Shown here piece by piece: positions 1 through 12,489 of a stretch of DNA of 64,000 nt (within the stretch, counting starts at the first letter, position 1; each line of letters opens with the position of its first letter). The stretch is from Stereum hirsutum FP-91666 SS1. Taxonomy: Eukaryota > Basidiomycota > Agaricomycetes > Russulales > Stereaceae. The DNA lies in NCBI RefSeq assembly GCF_000264905.1, contig NW_006763131.1, positions 2,303,939 to 2,367,938 of the forward strand. The letters run 5' to 3'. The notes below the pieces were generated by a model, which did no database searches, had not been told where the DNA came from, and worked only from the letters and a program-made list of their open reading frames with translations. Made by a program: the position numbers and the translations under genes.

Positions 1-205
1 CGATGATGGCTTTGCACTTCGCGATGGGTGGATGGTAATTGTCCTGTGCTGATGGTTTGACTGCGTTGAACCAGCCTTTCAGCTCCGAGTCGAGCTTGGT
101 TCCATTGCCGGTGTACCAAGAATCGGCGTGTGTAGCGATGCTAGCATAACAGTTCAGCATGCACAAATTAATGTAACAGTGCGATTGTGCGTACCGTGAG
201 GACAT
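1..205 (-). CDS. MEMO1/Mho1 family protein, 5' end only
   Basis: This is the N-terminal part of a minus-strand gene that runs off the left edge. Exon 1 is 205-195 and exon 2 is 140-1. The 54-nt intron starts GTACGC and ends CTAG, and the join restores one frame. The first residues read MSSRIATHADSWYTGNG, followed by a Leu/Lys stretch and a KCKAII segment. That order matches the N terminus of MEMO-family proteins, where a conserved HAxSWY stretch follows the start. The family is related to class III non-heme dioxygenases. Yeast Mho1 and human MEMO1 have been linked to copper and redox handling and to migration signalling. Only about 50 residues are visible, so the metal-binding residues lie outside the window. 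The family call rests on the N-terminal motif alone. The 207 bp to the next gene form a short divergent promoter. Confidence 0.8.
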   Translation of the reverse strand, partial: MSSRYAQSHCYINLCMLNCYASIATHADSWYTGNGTKLDSELKGWFNAVKPSAQDNYHPPIAKCKAII

Positions 206-412
206 CAGGCCTATGTTAAGGAGGAGAAGAGCAAAATGTCAGCAGTGGATGAATGTGGATGAATGTGGCGAACAAGGATCGGAGACCCCCGGGATCGGTC
301 GGGCTCTGATTGTGGCGAGCACGTCTTTCCACCGTACCATCACCGTACCCACAGCTGTCTGTGGCCCTTCATAACTTATACTCTGTCTAAATACCCAGCA
401 AAAAGCGTCATA

Positions 413-1139
413 ATGCCCTCAGATATCCCTAAGCCCAGCTCACTCTACTACTACACCCTTCGTTTCTTAGACCACGTCAGTCCACAATCCTTCGAATTCG
501 CCGCTTTCCCGTCCTGGTCATCCTGAATCTACATTGCACCCAAATGGCACACATTCGGATGGAAACAGACCAATTTCACCGTCACAGCACTCTCGGCCTG
601 CGTAGTTCTGTATACGCGCTCTGCAGGCGTAGCTTACTTCTGTGCTGGCGCCCTCGCGTGCTCGCTGACCGTGAAGGTTCTTAAACGAGTTTTACGCCAG
701 CCTAGGCCGATGCATCCTACACAAAAGAAGAAAACTTACGGGTATGTTTTTGACCTGGCCAATTTACACAAAATTTTCCGCTTCGGTAATCCGCTGAACT
801 TCCGCACATAGAATGCCCTCGACGCACTCTGCAACAATCACTTTCTACGGCACTTACATCCCCCTCGCATGCCTCTTTCTCCCCGTACACACATCCTTAC
901 CCGTCCACCAACTCACCCACATCCTTCCGCCACTCATTGTCATCCCATGGGCCAGTCTCATAGCAGTATCCAGGGTTTGGCTCGGACATCATACGTGGCC
1001 GCAGGTTATGGTCGGCTGTGCATATGGCTTTGGGTTTGCATGGGCATGGTTGGGTCTTTGGATGCTATGTGGGGGGAAGGAACAGGGAGCACTTGTGGAG
1101 GGATGGGTGGAAGGTGTATTGGCGGGTGTCAGGCGTTGA
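413..1139 (+). CDS. PAP2-family lipid phosphatase (dolichyldiphosphatase-like)
   Basis: Exons are 413-475, 569-741 and 812-1139, giving 187 aa. The 93-nt first intron (GTCAGT...ACAG) removes an in-frame TGA at 524-526. The second intron (GTATGT...ATAG) joins in phase to give YGMPSTHS. The three phosphatase motifs are visible: K60-x6-R67-P68, P81-S82-T83-H84, and SR-x5-H in SRVWLGHHTWPQ. Hydrophobic stretches follow each motif, as in a multi-pass ER membrane phosphatase. The family includes Cax4-type dolichyldiphosphatases, which recycle dolichyl diphosphate in N-glycosylation, and other lipid phosphatases. The usual Asp three residues after the last His is Gln here. The protein is shorter than yeast Cax4 and has only a short N terminus, so the exact substrate is open. 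Family membership is fairly sure. Confidence 0.75.
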
Positions 1140-1446
1140 ACGTTTCGGGGATGGACCATTCTGAGGGATTCCCATGCTCAGCACTGCCAGAGCAGTCGAT
1201 ATTGCCAATTTCACTTTCCGCTGGAGTGGGCCTCAGACCCACGTTTTGGTCCAGAAAACACCTTGCCGATGAGGAGCCCATATTAAACGCGTTCGACAAT
1301 GCAATAGTTTGGGATTCTGTCAAATAATCTACGCCCACGCAGAAGTATATTACACTTTCCAGTTCTCCTCAGCGCATCTCACTTCGCACCCTCGATTTTT
1401 CCTATTTATTTCAGTGTTGCCTCCCCCAGAGACCCTCCATCTGCAC
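1140..1446. other. Gap between two convergent 3' ends
   Basis: No coding exon is supported here. It presumably holds the 3' UTRs of the PAP2 gene and the MYND-finger gene. I see no repeat or RNA gene. Confidence 0.5.
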
Positions 1447-3714
1447 TTATCCCGACTGCGAACTGCCCCAGGCCTTGGAAGAACGCTTGAAGGTCGCTTT
1501 TCCAGGATAGATCAACCGTACACTTCCGCAACCCGATGTGGCAGCCAGGAATGATAAATGATCATCAGGGTCCACGTACAGATCGGACAGGCCGAACTCC
1601 TTGTGGCCCACAATAGCTCTAAGCCCACATACTTCTCTGTGTTCATTCCAGTCTCTATAGATCCAGTCAAGGACAAGCCAGTAAGTCAAACCAATGCGTG
1701 GAGAACTCTCGAGAAACAAAAGGCAGAACTCACGCGTTCTGGCAATCAGTGCAGCAATACCTCACTGCCGAACAAGCCGTACACCACATCTCACCCTTCT
1801 TATTGCACTCCCTCCGGCCGCACAACCCTTCCGCGAATCGCTGGCCCGAGAACATCAAGATGATCAACCACATTCGGTGCATAATGTGAGAGTCCGTGGC
1901 TTGATTGGTGCAGACCCCGAGCATGATAGGTTCGCCGTGTGAGTGGTGGCAATAATTCATTTGGTTGAGATGCCAGTCTACGAGCGAGCGGAGAAGACGA
2001 GGGCGAGGAAGGAAGTGCGTGAGTAGTGGGAGAGCCCAAACTCTGTTTTGGTAGACGGCTAGGCTCAGGGCTGCGAAGATGAAGTCGAGGGTCGCTAGAT
2101 AATGTGGATTTATATGAGTGTATACTCACGTGAAAGTAACACTCGTGGTGTTATCGAAACCATCGTAACGGCTTACCCATCATTTCTGGAGGCATCCGTG
2201 TGTTTTCGATAGACACCAGAGCACCCACCGCCACCTCCAGCACCTGAAACAACCCGTTCTCGATCCACCCTTGCACGAGCATCGAAGCCTCTCCATTGTC
2301 CCCATCAATATCGACAATAGAGGTAACACTTGCGAAAGTCGTCATGAACGCCGTCAGGAGCTTGTTGTTCTTGTCCCAGTACGGTAGCCCTTGCGTTTTC
2401 CACGCCACTTCGAAAAAATCGCGAAATCTCTCATACCAGAATCGGACCTTTAGATGGACTATGTTTGCCAGGTCCCGAAAGTCCTTCCTCTGCATCTTGA
2501 AGGGTATATTGGTTGGGTTCCCGACGAGGCATGAGATGTACGTGAAGATCACGCAGCCCTCCGTTGGAGACAAGTCGAGGTCGAACAGCTGGTTGATTAG
2601 CCTTTCCATGCCTGGGTTACTCGTCAGACTGTCGAACCCTTCGAACAGTTGCTTAAGAATGTCCATGGCATCCTCGTCGCGGCCGATGTAGTAGAGATCG
2701 TCGAGAGGGTTGCGAGTAGAGCGCACGGATCCGGAGCTGGCACCTGCGTTGACGTTCATGGCCCGCAAACTTTCCAGATAGGTGTACAGGGCTTGAATAT
2801 GTATGAACTGTTCCACGTTGACTTGAGCGAAGCGCCACCCCTGAGAAAGGAGAGGGAGTGTAAAACCCATGTGAGTATACATAATACTGTTTGGGGTAGC
2901 AAAGGAAACAAAGGACGTGAGTGGAACCTTCGGAGAGGGAGAAACAGATGGAAGTCGAACCTCATAAACGTTGGATCGAGTCGAAGCAATTTCTGAGTGA
3001 GGGACGACATCATAGCTCTTGAAGGCGACTTATCCATTTGCAGATGTTCATCCCATACCTGGGTCACAAAGCATGGACGTTTATAGGATTCACTGAGCAA
3101 ACAAAAACGCAGAAAAAAGAAGCACTCACCCGCTCGGCCATCTGATGCCAATGCTTTCTTATGACGTCCAATACCGTCTTCGTCGTCGAACCAAGAGTTA
3201 CCCGCATTCCAACCGGCGGAGCCTGTCCGAGGCCCTCATACAGCACACACAACGGAAAATAAAACGGCGGATTCTCGTCGAACAGGAACTCAAGTGTTTC
3301 GTCCAACTCTGAGGTCCCCGGACGCGGCCTTGCAGGTCTCGGAGATTTATACTGGATCATCTCGCTAGTGTACTTCAGGAAGCCCAAGCAGAGCGTTTCG
3401 GCAAGACCACAAGATACTAATACAGACCATTGTTCTTTGGGTGGAGAGGCGATTTGTTCCACCGTACGCAAGGCTGAGCGAAGGTCCTGACAGTAGTGGT
3501 GTCTCGTCAGTGTCAGTGTCCCATCAGATAAATTTTTGAGAAGCCATGACGAACGCACCCCAAGATCGTCTCCCCATCTATTCGTATCCTCTGGTGATCG
3601 GAAAGCAAGCACAGAAAGCATGCGCTCTGTCTCACTCCAGGCTGTTATCCCAGTCTGAGCACGGTTCTTCGCCTGGGTCTTTCGGTTGCGAGATGCGTAA
3701 TTCCTCTTCACCAT
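1447..3714 (-). CDS. MYND-type zinc finger protein
   Basis: The five exons are 3714-3130, 3058-2888, 2840-2177, 2094-1734 and 1654-1447, giving 662 aa with all joins in phase. The start is the Met beginning MVKRNYASRNRK, because the upstream in-frame stretch is low-complexity Pro/Ser. Residues 1 to about 540 form a long, mostly helical region without a domain I recognise. A MYND finger lies near the C terminus, about residues 562-604. It reads CGRREC, CTAC, YCCTDCQ and then DWNEHREVC across the last intron, with the expected Cys/His order. MYND fingers bind short proline-rich peptides and are common in large agaricomycete families of unknown function. There is no SET domain, so it is not a SMYD methyltransferase. 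The second exon's 3' end is the least certain join. Function is unknown beyond the finger. Confidence 0.8.
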
Positions 3715-4960
3715 TGCAGAGTCCACCAAGAGTACGGGAGAGGCAGAGGGGGTTGAGAGGGGGGGAAGGGAAGGGGGAGGGAGATGATGGGAGTCAAGTT
3801 CAAAGAAGCACCTTCGGAGGAAGCGAGTCATTGTTGGTGTCGCATTGTTGTTCAGGTTCGGCTACATCCTGGGAACAAACAAAGGAATCCGAATGATCGT
3901 GACACCGGTGGCGAGATGTGGCGGGCCAGTGTCTGGTTTCACACGCACCGCGGCAATATCCGAAGCTGTTTCCGGTGGACTGCGTTCAACTTTTTTGACA
4001 CATGTACCGGCTCGTCCTCCTCGAGCCCATTCCTTCTGGTCCAGCATACCCTCCTCTTGACACACTTAGCCGATAGCATTTGATATTCTGGCGCTTTGTT
4101 ATTTTGCCTGGACCTTTGGGACTTCAACTGGGTTCCATGCGAATAAGAGAGCCAAGACGACCTTACCTCAAGCAGTCTCAAGCTTGTCCAACTGCCACTG
4201 TCGATCCTTCGGTGGTTACGAACCCATCGCCCATAAGTCCGCCCTCAACTGATGATGGAAAGACTTACAGAAGGATTTAGACCGTGGTATTTTATGGTCC
4301 ATTGGCACGCCCTCACGTACTTTTATTACTGTATTGATGGGCCTTGGACCGACGCCGACGCCGATGGAACTTTGGGCTGGCGACTCAAGGGATACTTACA
4401 ACTTACAACTAAAAGTCGCGCAACCCAGGCTTCCGATGACGCCGTCCTGAACCCTCCCCATGCACCTTCTCCATACCCACCCACCAATCCAGTGACTCTA
4501 CGCTGAGCCTCTTCCTAAGCGAGTCAAACTCTAGTTCTCCCAACGGCGGATGAGTAATCGTGTGTGAGCCCCACGTCAACGCGTCAACCTACAAGGTATC
4601 CTCGGATGCGGGGTCGGCTTCAAGGGGCTTCGATCAGCTGACTGGACCGAACGAAAACGAACATAGCAATCGGAGCTCGACCTATCGAAAATAACCCCTA
4701 TCAGGGTTACAAAGCGGTTTGGTTTACTAACCATCTCGCCATCGTTCGTTCTCATTGCATTTTCCTCGGCTGGCTTACTTGCTGTGTCCTTGGGTATGGG
4801 TGAGGAGGGCGCCTGACCACCACAGCTCGCTATATAAACTGTAGAGCAGGGAACTGAGGTGCGTCATAATCCACTGCCTTGTAACTCAGCCTCTCATCTT
4901 TCCGGTGTTCTCTTACTTCTACACTTCCAGTCCAAATACTACAAGCATCAAATAGCAACA
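3715..4960. other. Intergenic region, divergent promoters
   Basis: This 1.2 kb separates the MYND gene (-) from the first AsaB/CmcJ-like gene (+). Only short shadow frames are present and none splices into a recognisable protein. A TATA box near 4831 belongs to the downstream gene. Confidence 0.5.
4831..4838 (+). promoter_or_regulatory. TATA box of AsaB/CmcJ-like gene A
   Basis: TATATAAA lies about 130 bp before the start codon at 4961. The inverted paralog has a TATATAG about 120 bp before its own start. A strong TATA element suits a regulated rather than housekeeping gene. Confidence 0.55.
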
Positions 4961-5942
4961 ATGGCGACAGCAGCCGTCCTCACCCCCCGCGACGTCCACA
5001 CCACTCTAAACTACTCCGCCTTCACCACCGACGAAACGCCCTACACCTACGTCTACAACCCTCCCGACAACAAGCCCCGCACGAATCTCGCCCCCGAACC
5101 GCATCCCACCATCATTCACGATATCCGTGGACAGGAGGACACGGTATCGTTGGACCAGAACGGGTTCGCGTTCGTGAAGTATCCGTCGGAGGAGAGAGAG
5201 TTCGTGGATGAGGAGAGGATTAAGAGTGTTTATTATAAGGAGGTGGAGGAGTTGTTGAAGAAGAATGTGCCGGGGGTGAAGAGGGTGCATATTTTTGATC
5301 ATACGATTAGGTGGGTTGCGCATCATTGTCTTGACTGTGATTTAGGAATTGGTACTCATACTTATATTTGTAGGCGTCCCAACGGTGCTGATGGTCGCCC
5401 GAATGACGCCCAGCGTGGTCCAGTCGTAAGTCTCTCCATCTTTTGAATGTCACCTGAACCCGCATTCCTAATCCCTACACGACCCAAAGGAACGCGTCCA
5501 CGTCGACCAGACCTACGAAGCCGGCATCCGTCGCGTCCGCGAACACCTCCCCGCCGACGCCGACCGTCTCCTTCAATCCCGCTGCCGCATCATCAACGTC
5601 TGGCGCCCAATCTCCCACCCCGTCGCACACCACCCGCTCGCTGTCGCCGACTGGCGCTCCATCAACCCCTCGAGCGAGCTCGTGCCCACACAGCTCATCA
5701 CGCCCACCCGCGTCGGCTGGACGTTCAGCGTGAAGTACAATCCGGAGCATGCGTGGTATTACCTTGGGGGACAGACGCCGGAGGAGGTCACGCTGATTAA
5801 GTGTTGGGATACGGAGGGGAAGGGGGAGGGGGATGTGGCGGGGTTGACGCCGCATAGTGCGTTTACGGATGCGGGGAGTGAGAAGGAGGCGCCGGAGAGG
5901 CAGTCGATTGAGGTGAGGTGCTTGGTGTTCGATGCGGAGTAG
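4961..5942 (+). CDS. AsaB/CmcJ-like oxygenase family protein, copy A
   Basis: Exons are 4961-5310, 5374-5425 and 5490-5942, giving 284 aa. The fungal family is annotated as GA4 desaturase-like, CmcJ-like or AsaB-like, and includes putative non-heme iron hydroxylases or desaturases of secondary metabolism. Diagnostic stretches are DVHTTLNYSAF near the N terminus, DIRGQED, FDHTIR at the first exon end, RGPVERVHVDQ, and SIEVRCLVF at the C terminus. A likely metal triad is H138-x-D140 and H256 (TPHSAF), with a basic residue in RQSIEVR to hold a cosubstrate. These roles are inferred by analogy with 2-His-1-carboxylate enzymes. The start is the Met of MATAAVLTPRDVHT, which matches the paralog at 13533-14538. 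No biosynthetic gene lies next to it, so the substrate is unknown. Confidence 0.85.
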
Positions 5943-7156
5943 GTTAGATGCGAGGTGCTGAATTCGTGGGGTCTTGATACGTGATTTGGGATGGAGATGA
6001 TCAGATACACTATGCACCTTTGTTTTGAGTATTGTGGAAATGCTATGCTGCTCTGTTTTGTTTCGTCTCTGCCCTCAGGTATAGAGCTGTGGGTGCTATC
6101 TAAACACGAAAAGAGCCTCTAAGTTGTGATGGGCTTTTACCGGTATGATGTCACGGTGGACAGTCCTGAACACTACAAGCCTCGAAGGCATCACGATGAC
6201 TTTAGGTTCGTAAGAACACCGCACGGCGAAGTCGAGGAGTTCATGAAGCATGCGCTTATTTGATTACGTTGGCAGGAAAGGGTAATTCGGAGCGTCGGCA
6301 TCCTTGATTTCAACGAACAAATTGAGGTCCAAGACCGTTGTGCTCACAGGGTGCGTGAACTGAGCGACGGTGCCTGGATACATACTGTTCGCTGGCCGTA
6401 CTTAGGTTGTTTGCCACGACTGGATGCGAGCTACGAATATTCCAATAGGTCAATTTCTTTTCAGCGTTTTGATACCTTGCCTGCTCGGACACGACGTAAA
6501 CATGAGATGATGATTGAAGATCGCGGACGACGCACGCTGCGCAACAGCGGAATGATTCGAGTCAAGGGTGCTGAACGGTCGGGTCGGGAGTCCGAAGTAT
6601 TGCGTCAGGTACCGGAGACATATAACGGCGTGACCAGAGGCCGGGGCGAGGGAGCTGAGGGCTGAAGCACGCAAGCACGGCAAGGCACGGTGCGGGGCAC
6701 CTGATGACGTGTGATGCGAGGGACGCTGCGACATGTCGTGGGCGGTGACCGAACGGTGAGCGAGGGCTGGACAAGAAATGCGCGAGAAAAGAGGAGAAAA
6801 AATAAGTTGTTGAAGGCCTAGGAGGGTCCGACTGGGAGCGCCTGTGACAAAGGTGATGAGGTGCAGACGCAGAGTGGAACCAAAGTTGGAGGCTTAACTT
6901 ACCAGGGCCGACACGTGGCTGGGGATCTGGGCCAGAGGGTCGAGGCGAACGAGCCGGATTTGCTCCACGCTCACGCCTGACGTCACACGGCTATCCAGGA
7001 GATTTGTCGCGTTGGGCTCATTCGACCTCCCTTTGCCTCTCCGTTGCCTCTCATTCGTCTACTCCCACTCGACATCGTCGTCCCCGTCCTCCGACTATCC
7101 CTCGTCGTCGTCCCCCGTCCTCACCGTCCTCATCGTCGTGCACAACGTCGCGCACG
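5943..7156. other. Intergenic region
   Basis: I see 3' UTR of the oxygenase gene and the promoter and 5' UTR of the phosphatase. The reading frame of the phosphatase stays open upstream to about 7004, but that part is low-complexity Ser/Pro/Arg and is probably leader. No other gene is supported. Confidence 0.45.
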
Positions 7157-10100
7157 ATGGACTTTTTTTCCCAAGGTCATCACAGCTCGACGAACGACCA
7201 GGCGCAGGACGCGTTCGCCCAAGCCATCAATGCTCGCTTCAACAACAGCCAGGCCGCGCTTCTTACCTCCCAGATCGTCCCATCCCCCGGGCCACCCTCC
7301 GTGCTCTCTCCCCCAGCACTTCGCATCCCCCCACGCTCAACAACACACCAGCCAGCAACAATTCCACCCGTCGCTGGCCCATCGCGCATCACCAATACGA
7401 CATCATCAGCACCGTCAGCACCGTCAGCAACGTCCTTCCCCCCGTACACCCCCGCCACACTCCAGTCCCTCCTCTCAGATCCCCATACCCTCATCCTCGA
7501 TCTTCGTCCACTCGGGACCCACTACAACGCTCGCATACCACATGCCCTCTCCCTCTCCGTCCCCTCCACCCTCCTCAAGCGTCCCCTCTTTTCCACCACC
7601 AAGCTCGCAGAGATGCTCCCCACAGAAGCTGCCCGGCGCAAATTCTCCCAATGGCGATCCGCCCATCGTATCCTCGTCTACGACGCCGACTCTTCCAACA
7701 TCCAAGAGGGCAGCAATATCCTCGGCCTCCTTCGCAAATTCCGCGCAGAGGGTTCACAGCCTTCACCCGATGACCCAGATGCTATGGTCGTCGAGCGCGA
7801 GCTCGCCTGGCTCAAGGGTGGCTTCCAGGCCGTCTGGCGCGAACGGCGCGATCTCATCGACTCCAACCCACCACCAGACGAAGATGAGCTGGACGATGAT
7901 CACGACTCACCACCTCCGACGAGTAGCGTGCCTTCGACCGCGGCTCCTACCGCACTCTCTCTCACCGACAGCGGCAATTCGTCACAGAACTCGTTCCAGA
8001 GCAGCGCACTCTCCTTGCCTACGTCGATCAGTTCAATGCAATCCAAGAACTCGAACGTCCTTCGGACGAAGCGTCTGCCCATGAGCGCATTCGGCGTCTC
8101 GTCCACTACCTCCTCACACCGGTCTGGCTCGGCCCATCACCAGCAGTATCTCGACAAGGATAGCCCCCTGACGGCAGCGTCCAAGACGTCGATATCGCCC
8201 AATGTGGCGTACAACCCTTTCTATGACGCCATTCGACAAAATCTGGAGCTCTCACACGGAATCACAGAGAAGATCCCGTTGAAAATCAGTCGAGAGGCAA
8301 AGGAGAGGATCGGCGAGCTGCCGTTTGCTTGGTTGAGAGAGATCGGGAGATGGGCCAGCGCGGAGGATAAGCAGCCTTCCGGGTCTAAGGAGGGCCAGGC
8401 AGTGGAGAAAGACAAGTGGCGCGAACCTTCTTCTGCTGGCGGATCTGGTATAGGGAGCTCGAGTAGCAGTGAGAGCGGCGGGAAGGAGAGGGACGATGCG
8501 CACGTGCGGTTCAAGGATGCCGCGCGCGGACAGAAGAACACGGGCGAGGTGAGTCCGAATACGGCTGAGGGGATGGAGGCTCTGGCCATGCAATTCTATC
8601 GGATTGAGCTGGGAGAGCAGAGGAGGTTGATGGGTGTTATGGAGCACCATTCGAAGGAGAGCGGACACGTGGTGAAGGAGAGCAAACAGTCGCAGGAGGC
8701 CGCGCATGAGAAGAACAAGAAGGAGAAGAAGTGCGGGGAGGTTGAAGGAATTGAAGGGATGGCCGAGAAAGGGCACGAGGGTGAGGGCGAGAAGCACGTA
8801 ACAGGCGAGGCAGATAACGAGAAGGATCAAGGCTCATTTCCGTTCAGTATTATTGCTGGTATCGAAAAGGGTGCTAAGAACAGGTGCGCGCCCTATTGCT
8901 CGTTCTTTTGCTACCACAACGCGTGTTCTGATCCTTGTTTCCGACTTTGTATCCAATTAGGTACCGCAACATTTGGCCATTCGAGCATGCCCGCGTCCGT
9001 TTGCAAAAACCAAGACCAGACAATGCCTCAGAAGGCGCGTCCCACAGCTCGGGCTCGTCCACCGTTTTGGGCAGCAAGAGCTCACAAGAAGCAACGGCGT
9101 TTCCCTACCTGGAGTCTGCGAAGAACGTGCAGAGTCACGAGAAGAAGGTCGGTCTCGGTTCGCCCATCTCCACATCGAGTAAGTCGGCTGCAGGGCGGGC
9201 GGGAGGGGGCGAAGACGCGGGGGACTCGGACGACTATGTCAATGCGAGTTATGTGCAACCGCTGGGGACGAAGAAGAAGTACATTGCGACGCAGGGTCCG
9301 TTGCCGGAAACGTTCGTGGACTTTTGGACGTACGTCTCTTTTTCTTTCTTCTTTCTTTGGCGTCGGCCTTCTTCCTGTCCCCTGTTCTGGTCGCGCAACG
9401 GCCAGCTGGTGAGCGGTTTGGTTGTGAGCGCGCCGCAGTTGTGGCTTGTTGGCCTTGTGTTTTCCTCTGTTTTGGTAGCGGATGCCACCGCTGCAAAATC
9501 CGACACATTGGCTCTCGCAGAATGATGTGCATATCTCAATCTTTCCGGGCTTATGGCCCGCCCGACAAGCCGGTGCAGCAGTACGGAGTTTCGTCACACT
9601 ACTCCAAATTTGACTTTCTGTCCTTGTTGTACCTGGGCGCTGATATACATTCTCTCTACTCTGTACAGTCTTGTATGGGAACAAAATGTCAGCGTCATCG
9701 TCATGCTCACGCGCGAGATGGAAGGGATGACCATCAAATGCGGCAATTACTGGTCTGATTCCGTGTACGGTCCCCTCCGGCTCAGTCTCGTCTCCACCAC
9801 CGCCGCCGAATCTAACACCTCGCGCGACCCCGCCAACCCCTCGAAATCCGAAGCTCCTTCCTTCTTTCCCGTGCAGGCGACCTCCTCCACCGCTCCGGAG
9901 CAAACGAGTAGTGAGGAGACGATCAAGAGGGTGTTTCATCTGAGCCATACCGCGTATCCGCAACTACCACCGAGGAGGGTCGTCCAGCTTCAGTACCTTG
10001 CGTGGCCGGATTTCAACGTGCCGAACGATTCGTGGGGGCTGTTGAAGTTGATCAAGCAAGTGGAGGAGGAGGTGGAGAATTCGGAGAGGGATAGGTTGGA

Positions 10101-12489
10101 GTGGGAGATGATCAAGTCGAAGAGGGCGGCGACTGTCAAGCGGAATCCTGTGTCGGCGCTTGCATCTTCGGCATGCACACCGTCTGTACCAGTACCGGCA
10201 CCGGCAGTGGGTACAGGCGAGGAGGATAAGAGTCTTGCGAGTAATGAGTCGGTTGCTGGGGATACGGACTCGGAACTCGTCAGCACGCCCTCCACGGACG
10301 ACATGGATTCCGAAACTGGGATCGTGTGGAACGCACTCGCAAAGCGGCCTATTCTCCTCCATTGTTCTGCGGGCGTCGGGCGCACGGGCGGGTATATCGC
10401 TGTCGATGCCGTGCTTGATGGTGTGAAGAACGAGATGAGGAAGCGACGCGAGGCGGCGGGGATCTTTGCGACGACGACGGAGAGTCGGAGTAGGAGTGGG
10501 AGTAGGCGGTTGGAGAGTGATAGTGATGGGGCGAGTCCGCATGAAGAGGCGGTAGCGATGGATGTGGATGATGGGGGGTTGGTGATGAGTTTGCCGGTTG
10601 GGACGGATAATCTGGCGGGACGGCAGGTCGGGTTGTCGGTGCATGTGCCTGTCGTGGGGATTAGTCCGGAGGAGAAGGAGCGTCGCGGCGGGGATGACTC
10701 GAGGTCAGAGGCTCTAGTGGAGGAATCTCGGATGGAGGTCGATGAACAGAAGCAGCCGTCTCAGGTCCAGCCCACTGATTCTCAGTCACCCTGGTTGATG
10801 CACCCCCATAGCCAGGGCCTGATGAAATGGACACCTGGTGTCGGCGCCACCGTTCAGTCCTCTCGTCCTCACATCTCCCATCATTTTTCGCACACGAGCA
10901 ACGCCTCGTCTTTGGGTCCCTCCAGAAGGCGGCCGTCTACGTCCACTCGGCACCCAAGCGTCTCTCCTCCGTCGCGGTCACCCAGCGAGCCACCTGAATC
11001 AGGTTCAGGCTCATCGGGTTCGTCGCTCAGTCTTCCTTTTGCCAATCCTTCTAACCCTGCCACTGGCCTTACCACCCCCTTCTCGTTCTCGTTCTCGAAA
11101 CCCGACCCTTCCCGCACGTCCTCCTCGGAATCTTTGTCCTCCTCATCCCCCTCCTCGTCCTCGAATGCTCATCCGATCGTGAAATTACCAGTGACGACGC
11201 CGAACGCAGCGAGGCACAGGACGTGGTCCGCGCCGAATCATACGCCGATGTTCGACAAGAACAAGACGCCGAGCGCGGCTATCACACCGGGGACGTTTAA
11301 CCTCAAGATGCCGGCGCCCAAAGCGCCCGGCGCGTCCTCTGTCCCTCGATTCGGTGGTATCCCATCAAGGCCTATCCATCTGAGTTCAAAACCAAACGAA
11401 CCACCGTCTTCCGTGTTCGCGTTGCATCATCACATCAGCGACCCGTCGTCGCTGGGCCGGTCGTCCTTGAATTCGCCGCTGGCGGTCGCTGCGGAGCGGT
11501 ATACGTCTTCGCCTTTGGCGTTAGGTCCTGAGCCTCCGACCTCGCGGAGTGGGTCTGCGTCGAATCCAAGGCAGAGGTATCATTCGTCGCCGGTCACTGG
11601 GTTTATGCAGCAGGTCCAGCAGTCGGCGTCGTTGCCTGTTCCGCTGCGTCATCCGCATGCACATGTGCAGCAGACGCAAGCCCAAACGCACCCTGTCCTC
11701 CTTCAGGAGTCACCGCAGCAGCAGCAGCATCCACAGCCAGAAAAGCAAAGTAGCAGCGATAGTATAGCTCAAGAAGCGGCAGCAGAGACGTTCGATTATA
11801 CGAAGCCGAGGAGACTGCACAGCGCACGGACGACACCGCTCATGCTCTCGGACCTGGACGAGCCCGTGCGGAGGGTGGTGGAGGATATGCGGGAGCAGCG
11901 GATGAGCTTGTGTCAGAGTCTGAGGCAGTATGTGTTTGTGCATCGGGCGATCTTGGAGGGCGTGTTGCAGTTGGTGGATGAGGAAAGGGAGATGTATGGG
12001 GATGTGTGGATGGATGCGGATTTGGGCGAGGGCAAGGAGGCGGTGGCGAAGGCGAAGGAGGAGGCGCTCAGTCCCGCTGTGGATTTGGCGGGTTCGGGTG
12101 GGCAGATGGGTGCGATGCCGTGGCAGCCAATCCCGAATATGGCCACGGGAGAGCCGAGTCCTTCGTCAGGTACTATTCACCAACCGGACCAGCCGAGTAT
12201 CATCATCTCGTCATCACCTTCCCCGTCCAAGGGCAAACGGGGCGCGAGCCCAACGGAGTTGCCGATCAAGGATAAGATGGGTGTGTTGAAACTCTCGAAG
12301 CGGCCGAGTATCAAGAGGGTACAGGGCCAGAGGAGCGGTGACGGGGTGCAGTCGGAGTCTCCAGAGGGTCGTGAGGGTTCATCGAGCGGCGGTGCGCTTG
12401 CGCGTGTAGGTGAGGGGGTCAAGATGCAGCAGCCTATGCACGACTCGTTTATGACGAGGTCTCTGCCACCTGGGCTGGCGCCGCCATAG
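7157..12489 (+). CDS. Rhodanese-PTP tyrosine phosphatase, very large
   Basis: Exons are 7157-8883, 8961-9329 and 9669-12489, giving 1638 aa. A rhodanese-like domain covers about residues 100-230 (LILDLRP, HRILVYDAD). The loop after VYD has no Cys, so it is probably a docking rather than a sulfur-transfer module. The PTP domain starts at NRYRNIWPFEHARV (about 576) and continues with DDYVNASYV, QGPLPETFVDFW, the WPD loop (W811) and the P-loop HCSAGVGRTG with C931 and R937. The Q-loop (RMSLCQSLRQY, Q1448) comes only after about 500 further residues of Ser/Pro-rich sequence. The arrangement resembles S. pombe Pyp1/Pyp2 and yeast Ptp2/Ptp3, which dephosphorylate MAP kinases, so a MAPK-phosphatase role is inferred. 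The second intron is 339 nt, unusually long for this window. The start MDFFSQGHH follows a low-complexity leader. Confidence 0.88.

Noticed and set aside
524..526. In-frame TGA suggesting that the PAP2 gene is a pseudogene
   Set aside because: A 93-nt intron from GTCAGT at 476 to ACAG at 568 removes it and gives a clean in-phase join.
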